This document shows, piece after piece, positions 1 through 7,884 of a stretch of 16,540 nucleotides of DNA (position 1 is the stretch's first letter; each line of letters begins with the position of its first letter). The stretch spans positions 1 to 16,540 of the forward strand of contig CAMOXB010000087.1 in NCBI GenBank assembly GCA_946628805.1. Reading direction: 5' to 3'. This DNA is from an uncultured Pseudomonadota bacterium. Lineage in GTDB: Bacteria > Pseudomonadota > Alphaproteobacteria > Rs-D84. The notes below the pieces were generated by a model. It worked only from the letters and a program-made list of their open reading frames with translations. It was not told where the DNA came from and did no database searches. Both the position numbers and the translations under genes were made by a program.

Positions 1-515
1 AAAATCTGCACCAATATTTATCAAACAAGAAAATACATACAACACTTTCTGGATTGGGACTGGATATCGGACAACACTTGTATATCGAAGCCATCCTGGA
101 TAAAGATGCACCGTTTCTGGAACAGCGCGAATACGCCCTGCTTTCTACGCGTTATACAAAACCTGTTGTTATAAACAAACCAATAAAATGGGGATCTGGT
201 TTTCACAGCATTAAACATCATAATTTCCATATTGATAAAAATCTTTATTTATTACATTTTGGTTCTATTGATATTGATATGTTGGAACAAAAAGCAAAAA
301 AACGCGGTCCAGATTGGCTTAAACATTTAAAGCGTCGCGGTAATGGAACAATAAATACAATTACACGGAAAAAAGCAAAATCTGAAAAATGGTTAAAAAT
401 TGCACGCGTAATGCAAACATATTGTCGTCCAATTTATGCGTTGCGAAAACCCGCCATGTGTGGATTAAAAATCGTTGTTAAAATACCAAATCGATTTAAG
501 AAATCAGGGATATAA
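1..515 (+). CDS. Glycosyltransferase-like protein, C-terminal part (5' end outside window)
   Basis: The reading frame is open from the left edge (first full codon at position 3) to a TAA at 513-515, giving about 170 residues, so the start and the N-terminal catalytic half lie outside the window. The visible part has the motifs LYIEAILD, LEQREYALL, RYTKPVVI, WGSGFHSIKHH and LYLLHFGSID. I associate this string with the C-terminal half of bacterial family-2-like glycosyltransferases of surface polysaccharide loci. The tail is rich in Lys and Arg, as in membrane-bordering transferases. It lies next to three more sugar transferase genes on the opposite strand, which supports an envelope polysaccharide role. 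Its 3' end overlaps the convergent GT2 gene by 20 bp. The first Met-like codon inside the window (TTG at 54) is not taken as the start because the frame continues upstream. Substrate unknown. Confidence 0.7.
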   Translation, partial: NLHQYLSNKKIHTTLSGLGLDIGQHLYIEAILDKDAPFLEQREYALLSTRYTKPVVINKPIKWGSGFHSIKHHNFHIDKNLYLLHFGSIDIDMLEQKAKKRGPDWLKHLKRRGNGTINTITRKKAKSEKWLKIARVMQTYCRPIYALRKPAMCGLKIVVKIPNRFKKSGI

Positions 516-1509
516 ATTTCTCAATTCTGCGCTTGTATTTTCGTGCACGCATTGTTTGTGGATTATTAAATATTCCAAGTTTATACATTTGCAAAAAATT
601 ATTCTTTACTGTATTTATGTCTTTTTGCGTATCTAAATTACGAACCAAACGCATAGATGTTATTATAAATGGCCACAAAAATTCACGTTCATAAATACGC
701 TTATCTTTTTCAGATATTTTTTTTGAAATGATATATTTATTTATATGTTTCAAACCTTTACAAATACTTTGTATCATGAATAAACTTTTTGATGATCCTA
801 AAATAGAAGAAGAATTTGGAACATAAAAATAAAACGGTGCCTTTGTTATAACAGTACGCGGATAATCCAACATTATTTCCGACCACCACGGAAAATCTTC
901 TATTATGATACCTTTTATAAATTTATGTTTCGCAACAATCGTACGACGCACCATCTTCAAAACAGGATAGCATTTTTCAACCATAAAATTATCAACAAAA
1001 GTCTTACGTTCTGTCGATTTGGATAAAATGTTCTCTGTTAAACGATATTTAATTTTATTCAAATTATATAATCTATTATAATCATCTGGCAAAAATGATG
1101 TTATATCGCCACCGTTTTGCAACAATTGTTTCATTTGCGTTCTGGCACGTTTATTAAAACGAAAAACAACCATATCAGCATCGTTTTTTAAAGCCAATGT
1201 ATATAATAATTCCAGTGTTTGCGGATGAATAAAATCGTCTGAATCTAGAAATAAAATATAATCCCCATCTGCACAAGAAACACCAATATTGCGTGCATCA
1301 GACAACCCGCCATTTTCTTTATGAATTACGACAAATCGTTGATCCTTTTTTGCATATTCTTCGGCAATTTTTCCAGATCTATCTGGGCTACCATCATCAA
1401 CACAGATTGCCTGCCAATCTGTAAACGTCTGATTTAAAACGCTATCCAAACAACGTCGCAAATATTTTTCGACTTTATAAATTGGTATAATTACTGATAT
1501 AGCCGGCAT
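496..1509 (-). CDS. Family 2 glycosyltransferase (GT-A fold), third gene of polysaccharide operon
   Basis: A 337-residue protein with a GT2 domain in its first ~110 residues: SVIIPIYKVEKYL at the N-terminus, the nucleotide-binding VDDGSPD (Asp38/Asp39), the KENGGLSDARN segment (about 64-74), and the metal-binding DSDD at 89-92. The family transfers a sugar from a nucleotide-sugar donor to a lipid or glycan acceptor on the cytoplasmic face of the membrane. The C-terminal two thirds are basic and lack an obvious second domain. The ATG at 1509 directly follows the TAA of the upstream gene (1512-1510), with an AAGGAA ribosome-binding site inside the end of that gene, so the two are probably translated in concert. 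The first 100 residues are very close to those of the upstream gene while the rest has diverged, indicating a tandem duplicate. Donor and acceptor cannot be read from the sequence. Confidence 0.92.
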   Translation of the reverse strand: MPAISVIIPIYKVEKYLRRCLDSVLNQTFTDWQAICVDDGSPDRSGKIAEEYAKKDQRFVVIHKENGGLSDARNIGVSCADGDYILFLDSDDFIHPQTLELLYTLALKNDADMVVFRFNKRARTQMKQLLQNGGDITSFLPDDYNRLYNLNKIKYRLTENILSKSTERKTFVDNFMVEKCYPVLKMVRRTIVAKHKFIKGIIIEDFPWWSEIMLDYPRTVITKAPFYFYVPNSSSILGSSKSLFMIQSICKGLKHINKYIISKKISEKDKRIYEREFLWPFIITSMRLVRNLDTQKDINTVKNNFLQMYKLGIFNNPQTMRARKYKRRIEKFISLIS

Positions 1510-2529
1510 TTATTTTTCCTTTATAAAATTATAAATATTTTCGCGCAATTCATACCATTCGTTTGGCACATTATCAAAAATACCTATATTATTCATTTCG
1601 ATAAATTCATTGCGCGCATCATTAAATTCTTCATCTGTCTTCAAATATTTCAATTTACGAAATGCCCAATTTACAAAATACCACATAAATTGCGATTGCC
1701 ATTTTTTCATCTGGTATGCATCTGCTTTTTTTGCATATAATTGATAGGCTGTTTTTATACCTGTACACAAACTTTTCATTATACGTAATTGCTTTGCGGA
1801 CAATACAATTCCACCAAAATTTGGAATATAGAAATAAAGTGGTAATGGCACAACCGTTGTACGCGGTTTCTTTAACATAATTGCAGACCACCATGGAAAA
1901 TCTTCGAATAAAATGCCCTTGATAAACGGCGTATCTTTTATCAAAGATTTTTTATAAAGGTTTTTCCAAACCTGGCAATGTTTAATTAACCATTTACGAT
2001 TTGGATTTGTTTTATTATGTGTACGTTCTGTTGCCAGTTCAAAAACATCATCTGTTGTTCGCATTGGAATTTTATTCAAATCATATTTCTTTTTGATACC
2101 AAACGGCACAACATTATCCGTATCCAAATGCAAAACATGACGAACCATTAATTGTGGACGATAAAAACGATCATATGTAAACGAAACGATATCTGATTTA
2201 TTTTTTATCGCGGCATTATATGCGATTTCCATTGTCTGCGGATGAATAAAATCATCACTGTCCAAATACATAATATATTGACCGGTTGCATATGGCATAC
2301 CAAAATTGCGCGCATCAGAAAGCCCGCCATTTTCTTTATGTACAACAATAAAACGTTTATCACGCGATGCATATTCTTCGGCAATTTCGCCGGATTTATC
2401 CGGACTGCCATCATCAACACAAATTGCCTGCCAATCTTGGAAAGTTTGATTTAACACACTATCCAAACAACGGCGCAGATATTTTTCCACGCCCCACATT
2501 GGAATTATAATTGATATTTTTGGTCGCAT
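1510..2529 (-). CDS. Family 2 glycosyltransferase (GT-A fold), second gene of polysaccharide operon
   Basis: A 339-residue GT2 protein, paralogue of the next gene downstream. It begins ISIIIPMWGVEKYL, followed by CVDDGSPD (Asp39/Asp40), HKENGGLSDARN (about 64-75) and the metal-binding DSDD (90-93), all in normal GT2 order. The remaining residues (about 100-339) are basic and aromatic-rich and probably form the acceptor-binding region. The ATG at 2529 lies 14 bp downstream of the previous gene's stop and has an AAAAGG ribosome-binding site; the ATG of the next gene starts at the base after this gene's stop. Such close spacing argues for one transcript encoding three sugar transferases for capsule, O-antigen or another surface glycan. 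The sequence does not show which sugar is transferred. Confidence 0.92.
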   Translation of the reverse strand: MRPKISIIIPMWGVEKYLRRCLDSVLNQTFQDWQAICVDDGSPDKSGEIAEEYASRDKRFIVVHKENGGLSDARNFGMPYATGQYIMYLDSDDFIHPQTMEIAYNAAIKNKSDIVSFTYDRFYRPQLMVRHVLHLDTDNVVPFGIKKKYDLNKIPMRTTDDVFELATERTHNKTNPNRKWLIKHCQVWKNLYKKSLIKDTPFIKGILFEDFPWWSAIMLKKPRTTVVPLPLYFYIPNFGGIVLSAKQLRIMKSLCTGIKTAYQLYAKKADAYQMKKWQSQFMWYFVNWAFRKLKYLKTDEEFNDARNEFIEMNNIGIFDNVPNEWYELRENIYNFIKEK

Positions 2530-2543
2530 AAAAAACCTTTTGT

Positions 2544-3443
2544 TTACATTTTATTAATCATAACATCCGCAAACGATCCAGGAACCGGATGTTCTGTACC
2601 ACGATATGTTACTTTTTGAAAAAAAGCCCCAGACGTTACATCATCAAATGTTTTTTGATCAAATGGTAAATTTTGGTACGTCCACCATAACATATGTGTT
2701 GGGTCTTGATCAACATGTGGCATTTTCGCAAAATATTTCTTTGCTCTTTCATCATTCATAACTAACGTCTTGAATAACAATTGATGCATAAAATAGTCGA
2801 AATTATGGTTTTCATGCATCCAATAATCCAATATCATTGCACGCCACGCATCAAGTAAATAAGCCCCCCTGCGTGCACGAATAAAACAATTTTGCATAAA
2901 CGAATACGGACTACCTACATTTTGTCCAGCCATATACACAAAGAAATCTTCTTTTATAATCCAATCAGGAATTGGCGATGTAACAAACGCCGTTGCATCC
3001 AACCATATTCCACCATGTTCATACAACAATTCAACACGACAAATATCTGCAAAATGCGCATGCGCGATTTTACCGTCTTTGTATTTTTTTACGATTTCTT
3101 TTGGCAAAGTTATATAATCAAAAATTGTATTTTCATCTAATATAACCAATTCCTGTTTACAATAACGACGTACACTTCGGAAACAAGCTTTTACTAAGGC
3201 CGGTGCTTTTTCTTCGCCCTGAAACCAAATAGTCCATATTTTTTCGTTTTTATCATTTTTTACCACTTCACGTTCGGATATTGCAGCAGCTGCAGGCAGG
3301 TAACGTTTAAAATATTGCGGGATTATTTTTGATATAACATCACTGCGCACTTGTCTTCTTTGTACACGGGTTCGCCACGGCCAATTAAGAATATGACCAA
3401 ACAATATAACTTTTGACATCGCAAAAAATTTTTTTAAATTCAT
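2544..3443 (-). CDS. Capsular polysaccharide synthesis protein, GT32-like (Caps_synth family)
   Basis: A 299-residue protein recognised as a Caps_synth / GT32-type sugar transferase by KIWTIWFQG near residues 68-76, then HAHFADICRVELLYEHGGIWLDATAF (about 128-153). In this family the Arg of FADICR and the GG-W-LDA motif with its conserved Asp form the nucleotide-sugar and metal site. No signal peptide is evident. I place the start at ATG 3443 rather than the GTG one codon upstream: the AGAAGGG ribosome-binding site at 3457-3451 is 7 nt from the ATG but only 4 nt from the GTG. It is the first gene of the leftward polysaccharide operon, 14 bp ahead of the first GT2 gene. It follows recA, separated by a weak terminator hairpin, so some read-through from recA is possible. 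Specific substrate unknown. Confidence 0.85.
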   Translation of the reverse strand: MNLKKFFAMSKVILFGHILNWPWRTRVQRRQVRSDVISKIIPQYFKRYLPAAAAISEREVVKNDKNEKIWTIWFQGEEKAPALVKACFRSVRRYCKQELVILDENTIFDYITLPKEIVKKYKDGKIAHAHFADICRVELLYEHGGIWLDATAFVTSPIPDWIIKEDFFVYMAGQNVGSPYSFMQNCFIRARRGAYLLDAWRAMILDYWMHENHNFDYFMHQLLFKTLVMNDERAKKYFAKMPHVDQDPTHMLWWTYQNLPFDQKTFDDVTSGAFFQKVTYRGTEHPVPGSFADVMINKM

Positions 3444-3474
3444 CACATTACCCTTCTGTTATAAAGTAAATTTA

Positions 3475-3494
3475 GGCGGCACAAAAATGCCGCC
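3475..3494 (-). terminator. Hairpin after recA, probable weak terminator
   Basis: A perfect 7-bp stem, GGCGGCA (3475-3481) and TGCCGCC (3488-3494), with a 6-nt loop, begins 9 nt past the recA stop. On the minus strand the stem is followed by TAAATTT rather than a clean U-run, so termination is probably incomplete. It separates recA from the polysaccharide operon. Confidence 0.55.
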
Positions 3495-3502
3495 ATATTT
3501 CA

Positions 3503-4576
3503 TTATTCTCCAACAGATACCGTATCATCGTCATCAATTGGACCAGTTGTCATTTCTTCGGCAATACCATTAGATTTTGCCATAATCTTGTCCAATAATT
3601 CCTGTTGTGCATCTGGATGATCTTTCAACCATTGACGCGCGTTTGCTTCACCTTGACCAATTCTTTCGTTGTTATAAGAATAGAAAGAGCCAGCCTTTTC
3701 GATAAAGTTATACTTTACGCCCATATCCAAGATTTCACTGATTCTGGAAATACCTTCGCCATACATAATTTTGAAATCAACTGTACGGAAAGGTGGCGCA
3801 ACTTTATTCTTAACAATCTTTACACGTGTTTCATTACCGATAACATTTTCTTTATCTTTGATTGCCCCAGTGCGACGAATATCCAAACGAACAGAAGCAT
3901 AGAATTTCAACGCATTTCCACCCGATGTTGTTTCTGGATTACCAAACATAACACCAATTTTCATACGAATCTGGTTAATAAAGATTAATAAAGTATTGCT
4001 GCGTGATACAGAACCCGCCAATTTCTTTAATGATTGCGACATCAAACGCGCGGTTGTTCCCATATATGTATCGCCAATATTTCCTTCTAATTCTGCCTTT
4101 GGAACCAATGCTGCAACAGAATCGACAACGACGACATCAACCGCACCAGATTTAATCAAAGTATCTGCAATTTCCAATGCCTGTTCCCCGGAATCAGGTT
4201 GCGAAATAATCAAATTCGAAACATCAACACCTAATTTTTTTGCATATGATGGATCCAATGCATTTTCCGCATCAATATATGCACACGTTCCACCTTTTTT
4301 CTGGGATTCTGCAACCGCATGCAATGCCAATGTTGTTTTACCAGATGATTCTGGACCATAAATTTCAACAATACGACCTTTTGGATAACCACCAATACCT
4401 AATGCAATATCAAGCCCCAACGAACCAGATGAAATTGCTTCGATATTTTGTTGTGAACCATCGCCCATTTTCATGATGGCTTCTTTTCCAAATTGTTTTT
4501 GAATTTGTGCCAACGCAGATTCCAATGCTGGATTTTTTGCTGGCGCTGTTTCTTTAACTGCTTCTTTTTTTGCCAT
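3503..4576 (-). CDS. recA: Recombinase RecA
   Basis: A 357-residue, full-length RecA: the ATP-dependent strand-exchange protein for homologous recombination, which in many bacteria also triggers LexA cleavage. Walker A GPESSGKT is at residues 74-81, the catalytic Glu in IDAENALDP at about 104, and Walker [13 protein letters not shown] at about 147-157. DNA-binding loop L1 is around [10 protein letters not shown] (164-173) and loop L2 around [13 protein letters not shown] (208-220). The C-terminus ends in the usual acidic tail (DDDD near 348-351). IDAEN replaces the more familiar IDAEH; the catalytic Glu is kept. The ATG at 4576 has an AAAGGGG ribosome-binding site 7 nt upstream. It appears to be transcribed alone from a promoter at 4605-4633. 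No LexA-type operator was found upstream. Downstream are a weak hairpin terminator and the glycosyltransferase operon. Confidence 0.99.
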   Translation of the reverse strand: MAKKEAVKETAPAKNPALESALAQIQKQFGKEAIMKMGDGSQQNIEAISSGSLGLDIALGIGGYPKGRIVEIYGPESSGKTTLALHAVAESQKKGGTCAYIDAENALDPSYAKKLGVDVSNLIISQPDSGEQALEIADTLIKSGAVDVVVVDSVAALVPKAELEGNIGDTYMGTTARLMSQSLKKLAGSVSRSNTLLIFINQIRMKIGVMFGNPETTSGGNALKFYASVRLDIRRTGAIKDKENVIGNETRVKIVKNKVAPPFRTVDFKIMYGEGISRISEILDMGVKYNFIEKAGSFYSYNNERIGQGEANARQWLKDHPDAQQELLDKIMAKSNGIAEEMTTGPIDDDDTVSVGE

Positions 4577-4604
4577 TAAAATACCCCTTTCGTTTTATAC
4601 AAAA

Positions 4605-4633
4605 ATCATACAAAGAAAATTGTCTTAACGCAA
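4605..4633 (-). promoter_or_regulatory. Predicted sigma-70-type promoter of recA
   Basis: On the minus strand, TTGCGT (4633-4628) and TATGAT (4610-4605) are separated by exactly 17 bp, which predicts a transcript start near 4598, about 20 nt before the recA start codon. Neither a GAAC/GTTC direct repeat (alphaproteobacterial LexA type) nor a CTG-N10-CAG palindrome (E. coli type) is visible around it. Confidence 0.5.
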
Positions 4634-4639
4634 GGGCTA

Positions 4640-5854
4640 TTATTCAGACCGCGACCATAAAACAATGGTTGACAAAATGGCAACAATCGCGGTAATCATC
4701 CACACTGCAGACGTTGCATCAAACAATGCAATCGCAATTGTTCCAAGGGCCGGAACAATAACACTGGGGACATTAACAGATGTACGAAACACACCATAAT
4801 ATCGGGATTGTTCACGACGTGGCATATTGTTAAAGAACAACAAATCATGGCATGATTCCATAAACGCACCTGATATCTGCCAAAGCACAAATATTGCCAA
4901 CAATGCATTACCGCTTACCATCATCGCGATTATTGAAAATATAGCAAAAGAAACAAATCCGATTGTCATCCATATTTTGACACCATATTGCTGAATTAAT
5001 TTACCAATAAATAAATTAATTACGATATATGGTATAATTCCAATAGATAATATCAAACCTAATGTTTCATTTGAAAAACCATTTTCGATAACAATAATTG
5101 GCACATAAAGCAAACGCATCGCACGCAATGCATAAAATCCAAAATTCACAATATACGCACGCAACATACCAGATTTTTGAAAGAAAGATTTTGCATTAAT
5201 ACGCAATGCACGAATTGCCTTTTGTAGTTTTACGGGCTTTATTTTCTTGTCCGCCTGGACAATACCAAAATGCTTAAAGAAAAGCAGCCCAAAGAAATAA
5301 ATCATACCTGCCGCCAAGAAAGGCATTCGATAATTATCATCAAAAAAACCAACCACAGTCATTGCAAACACTGGCGCAATAAAAGCGCCAACATTTTCCC
5401 AAAGCAAACGTCGTGCATTAATCTTTGCCATACCAATTCCGCGTGAAAATTCTGACATAAAAAGCGGTAATAATATTCCAAACATTGTTGATGCAAAACA
5501 TGCGACATAATCCAAGATTATAAACGTAGATGGTTTAACCGAAAAACTCATCATACAATAGCATGCGCCTAATGCCGCCATTGTTATATAAAGCAAACGC
5601 GTTTTTATAAACCAATGTAAAATTTCGGCTGAAAAAATTCCGACGACAACCGCAAACGCGGCATATACTGACGCATAAACACCAACCGCTGCCGATGCCA
5701 TTTCTGTATCAAAGAATAATTTAAAAATACCCAATAAAACCAGCGAATAAACCGCATTCACGATACCGCTGGCAAAACCAGTGAATAACCCCAGATTTGC
5801 AAACGAATATCCGGTTACATTATTTTTTATTGAAATGTATTTTGATCTGGCCAA
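4640..5854 (-). CDS. Major facilitator superfamily transporter, 12 predicted membrane spans
   Basis: A hydrophobic protein of about 404 residues with twelve likely membrane-spanning segments in two groups of six, separated by a basic cytoplasmic loop (around KKIKPVKLQKAIRALRINAKSFF). This is MFS architecture and size. Span 1 is in FANLGLFTGFASGIVNAVYS and the last in VWMITAIVAILSTIVLW. No substrate signature is recognised; drug or metabolite efflux are both possible. Start choice: the frame opens at a TTG at 5884, but an AGGG ribosome-binding site ends 5 nt before an in-frame TTG at 5854, which gives the N-terminus (M)ARSKYISIKNN and is preferred. The gene follows ruvC by 54 bp on the same strand and may be the last gene of the mltA-dciA-ruvC group, although a TATATT -10-like element lies at 5878-5873. 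recA begins 63 bp downstream. Confidence 0.85.
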   Translation of the reverse strand: MARSKYISIKNNVTGYSFANLGLFTGFASGIVNAVYSLVLLGIFKLFFDTEMASAAVGVYASVYAAFAVVVGIFSAEILHWFIKTRLLYITMAALGACYCMMSFSVKPSTFIILDYVACFASTMFGILLPLFMSEFSRGIGMAKINARRLLWENVGAFIAPVFAMTVVGFFDDNYRMPFLAAGMIYFFGLLFFKHFGIVQADKKIKPVKLQKAIRALRINAKSFFQKSGMLRAYIVNFGFYALRAMRLLYVPIIVIENGFSNETLGLILSIGIIPYIVINLFIGKLIQQYGVKIWMTIGFVSFAIFSIIAMMVSGNALLAIFVLWQISGAFMESCHDLLFFNNMPRREQSRYYGVFRTSVNVPSVIVPALGTIAIALFDATSAVWMITAIVAILSTIVLWSRSE

Positions 5855-5908
5855 TTTATCCCTCGTATGACAAATATAGCACAAATAAATATTTTATAAA
5901 CAGATTTT

Positions 5909-6388
5909 TTACATATCAAATCGGGATGTATTCGCATGCGTTAATGCAATTGCAATCGCATCACTTTCATCTGGTGTTTTCGGATGCGCCGTCGGCAATA
6001 ATATAGATAACATTTTATATATTTGATCTTTATCTGCATGTCCCATACCGGTCAGTGCCTTTTTAACCTTGTTCGGTTCATATTCAAATACCGGAATATC
6101 ATTTATCGCAACCGCAGTTATCGCCGCCGCACGTGCATGTCCCAAAAGCAAAGTTGTTTTTCCATTTTTATTAACAAAAATAACTTCAATACTGCATTCA
6201 GTCGGCTTAAAGTTCTTGCATAATTCATCAATACCATTAAATATAAAAGCCAGCCTTTGTTCGAATGGCAATTTTGTTGGTGGCAAAATAACACCACTGG
6301 CAACATATTTACGTGTTGAACCTGCAATATCTATAATTGACCATCCTGTATGTAAAAGTCCTGGATCGATTCCAATTATTCGTTTCAT
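5909..6388 (-). CDS. ruvC: Crossover junction endodeoxyribonuclease RuvC
   Basis: A 159-residue Holliday-junction resolvase that cuts four-way junctions symmetrically and acts with RuvAB at the end of recombination. The RNase H-like active site is intact: Asp8 in IIGIDPG, Glu68 in SIEVIFVNKN, and the Asp140/Asp143 pair in PDESDAIAIALTHAN. The GHARAAA segment near 83-89 is also typical. Length is normal. ATG at 6388 follows the stop of the DUF721 gene after a single base, with a weak GGA ribosome-binding site, so translation may depend on coupling to that gene. ruvA and ruvB, often next to ruvC, are not in this window. With recA 1.3 kb further along, two central recombination genes lie close together. 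Confidence 0.98.
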   Translation of the reverse strand: MKRIIGIDPGLLHTGWSIIDIAGSTRKYVASGVILPPTKLPFEQRLAFIFNGIDELCKNFKPTECSIEVIFVNKNGKTTLLLGHARAAAITAVAINDIPVFEYEPNKVKKALTGMGHADKDQIYKMLSILLPTAHPKTPDESDAIAIALTHANTSRFDM

Positions 6389-6389
6389 T

Positions 6390-6725
6390 TTATTTCCGTA
6401 TTGTTATTTTACCGACTGCATCACGACCATAGTATTTATTTACAGACGATTTAATTTCATCAACCTTGTATGATAATTCCAGCGCAAACGCCGGCGATAT
6501 TGGACGCAATACAATATTAAACTTTTTATCACGCGATAATTTTATTGCGACAACATTTGATATTCTGGAAATATCTGTGCCAACAATACTTTTCCAGTTA
6601 TTTGCCAAATCTGCATCTGAATTTCGACCACCGAACATTTCTATCAGCCCACCAAACGCCGCCGCCAGTGTTTGTGGTCGTGATTTACGTAAATCCAGAT
6701 TTATTTTTTTATCTTGGTTTGACAT
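6390..6725 (-). CDS. DUF721 / DciA-like protein, probable replicative helicase loader
   Basis: A 111-residue small basic protein matching the DUF721 (DciA) pattern: an N-terminal lead-in, LIEMFGG, then the characteristic NNWKSIVGTDISRIS (about 42-56), and a beta-rich end with LSRDKKFNIVLRPISPAFALEL. In bacteria lacking DnaC or DnaI, DciA proteins help DnaB-type helicase load at the replication origin; applying that role here is inference from family. The start ATG at 6725 lies inside the last codons of mltA (17-bp overlap) with an AAAGGAA ribosome-binding site 8 nt upstream. The stop is one base before the ruvC start, so mltA, this gene and ruvC appear to form one translationally linked transcript. 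Confidence 0.8.
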   Translation of the reverse strand: MSNQDKKINLDLRKSRPQTLAAAFGGLIEMFGGRNSDADLANNWKSIVGTDISRISNVVAIKLSRDKKFNIVLRPISPAFALELSYKVDEIKSSVNKYYGRDAVGKITIRK

Positions 6726-7803
6726 AACTGTATTCCTTTGGCATCAGAATAAACATTTGACCCTGGGCGTGTTGACCGTGTGCGGTTGCATATGCCGCAT
6801 CACCCGAACCAAAGAATATATCCGCGCGTATCCAACCACGAATTGCGCCACCGGTATCTTGGGCAATCATTAAACGATTAAACGAACGTCCATCAGATAA
6901 TGAAGTGTTTATATAAACCGGCAATCCCAGTGTATAAATACTGTCATCCATGGCAACACTGCGGATTTTTGAAAGTGGCGTCCCCAGTTTACCAACAACA
7001 TTATGTTCTTTTGATTCATAGAAATAAACATATCGCGGATTGTTATATATTACTTCTTTTGCCAATGTTGGATTTTGTTTCAAATGTGTCCAAACGGCAT
7101 CTGCACTGTATCCGCCGGCGGGCTTTATACCGCGTTCTTGTAATTGCGCACCGATTGACTTAAACGGCATATCATTGACGGCTGCAAAATTAAGTTTAAC
7201 CATCGTTCCGTCATCCAGTTTTAACATACCACTGCCTTGGATTTGCAGGTTTTGCACATCAACGATATTTGCCCAATAAAGAACACGTCCGATTTTTTTG
7301 TTAACAATATCACGCTTGGAAACGCCTTTGTAATTTGCACCATTAATTGGAACACCCATAATTGGTTCATTACAATTTGCAGTTCTTGTACGACAACCAT
7401 TAATCACCGGCGAATAATATCCGGTATATGTTCCAGTCTTGCCACCTTTTTCATTATAGACCTGGTATGGTTGGAAATTTGATTCGAACCATGCACGCAC
7501 AGTCTTTACGTCGGCGCTGCTGCTGGGCAACATATTGCATTTTTCACGCAATAATTCCGGGTCTGGAATTACAGAACCGGTATATTGAATCTTTGCTTTG
7601 CACGTATTACGAAACGCCTGCAGGGCATATCGAACATCGTCATCACGCCATCCTGGCAATGCAGAATAAGAAACCGGTGTCATATTTGATGGAATTTTTG
7701 AATTGTCGCCCTGGTGCGTTGGTGCCGATAAATCACAGCCTGCCATAACCGCAACGAATCCCATTACAGAACAAAAACGAATTAAATTATTAAATAATAA
7801 CAT
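6709..7803 (-). CDS. mltA: Membrane-bound lytic murein transglycosylase A, lipoprotein
   Basis: A 364-residue lytic transglycosylase that cleaves the MurNAc-GlcNAc bond of peptidoglycan to leave 1,6-anhydro-MurNAc. A type II signal peptide covers residues 1-22 with lipobox VMAGC (Cys23). The MltA domain includes TGYYSP and YWANIVDVQNLQIQGSGML. The C-terminal 3D domain holds the three family Asp residues: Asp316 in AQDTGGAIRG, Asp328 in RADIFFGSG and Asp335 in GDAAYATAHG. The frame extends to 7911, but the start is set at ATG 7803 because it gives a clean lipoprotein signal and has a GGGGGA ribosome-binding site; the upstream extension crosses the secB promoter. Asp at +2 after the lipobox Cys would mean inner-membrane retention under E. 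coli Lol rules. Divergent from secB. Confidence 0.95.
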   Translation of the reverse strand: MLLFNNLIRFCSVMGFVAVMAGCDLSAPTHQGDNSKIPSNMTPVSYSALPGWRDDDVRYALQAFRNTCKAKIQYTGSVIPDPELLREKCNMLPSSSADVKTVRAWFESNFQPYQVYNEKGGKTGTYTGYYSPVINGCRTRTANCNEPIMGVPINGANYKGVSKRDIVNKKIGRVLYWANIVDVQNLQIQGSGMLKLDDGTMVKLNFAAVNDMPFKSIGAQLQERGIKPAGGYSADAVWTHLKQNPTLAKEVIYNNPRYVYFYESKEHNVVGKLGTPLSKIRSVAMDDSIYTLGLPVYINTSLSDGRSFNRLMIAQDTGGAIRGWIRADIFFGSGDAAYATAHGQHAQGQMFILMPKEYSYVKPR

Positions 7804-7819
7804 TTTGACATTCCCCCAC

Positions 7820-7848
7820 TTGTAAAATTCATTTCTTAATGCTATATT
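7820..7848 (+). promoter_or_regulatory. Predicted secB promoter
   Basis: TTGTAA (7820-7825) and TATATT (7843-7848) are spaced by 17 bp, predicting a transcript start near 7855 and a leader of about 30 nt ahead of the AAGGAG site (7871-7876) of secB. It lies in the 81-bp gap shared with the divergent mltA gene. The opposite strand carries TG-A-TAATAT, a possible extended -10 for mltA, without a convincing -35. Confidence 0.45.
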
Positions 7849-7884
7849 ATCATAAAACGATGAATAAAAAAAGGAGCAATCGTA

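Noticed and set aside
3444..3446. GTG 3446 as start of the Caps_synth-like gene
   Set aside because: It would be only 4 nt from the ribosome-binding site, whereas ATG 3443 has a normal 7-nt spacing.
3605..4476. Several open frames on the plus strand opposite recA (up to 127 codons)
   Set aside because: They are shadows of a highly conserved, certain recA gene and lack ribosome-binding sites or recognisable domains.
7805..7810. Perfect TTGACA on the plus strand as a secB -35 element
   Set aside because: No -10 hexamer at 16-18 bp; the TTGTAA/TATATT pair slightly downstream has correct spacing.
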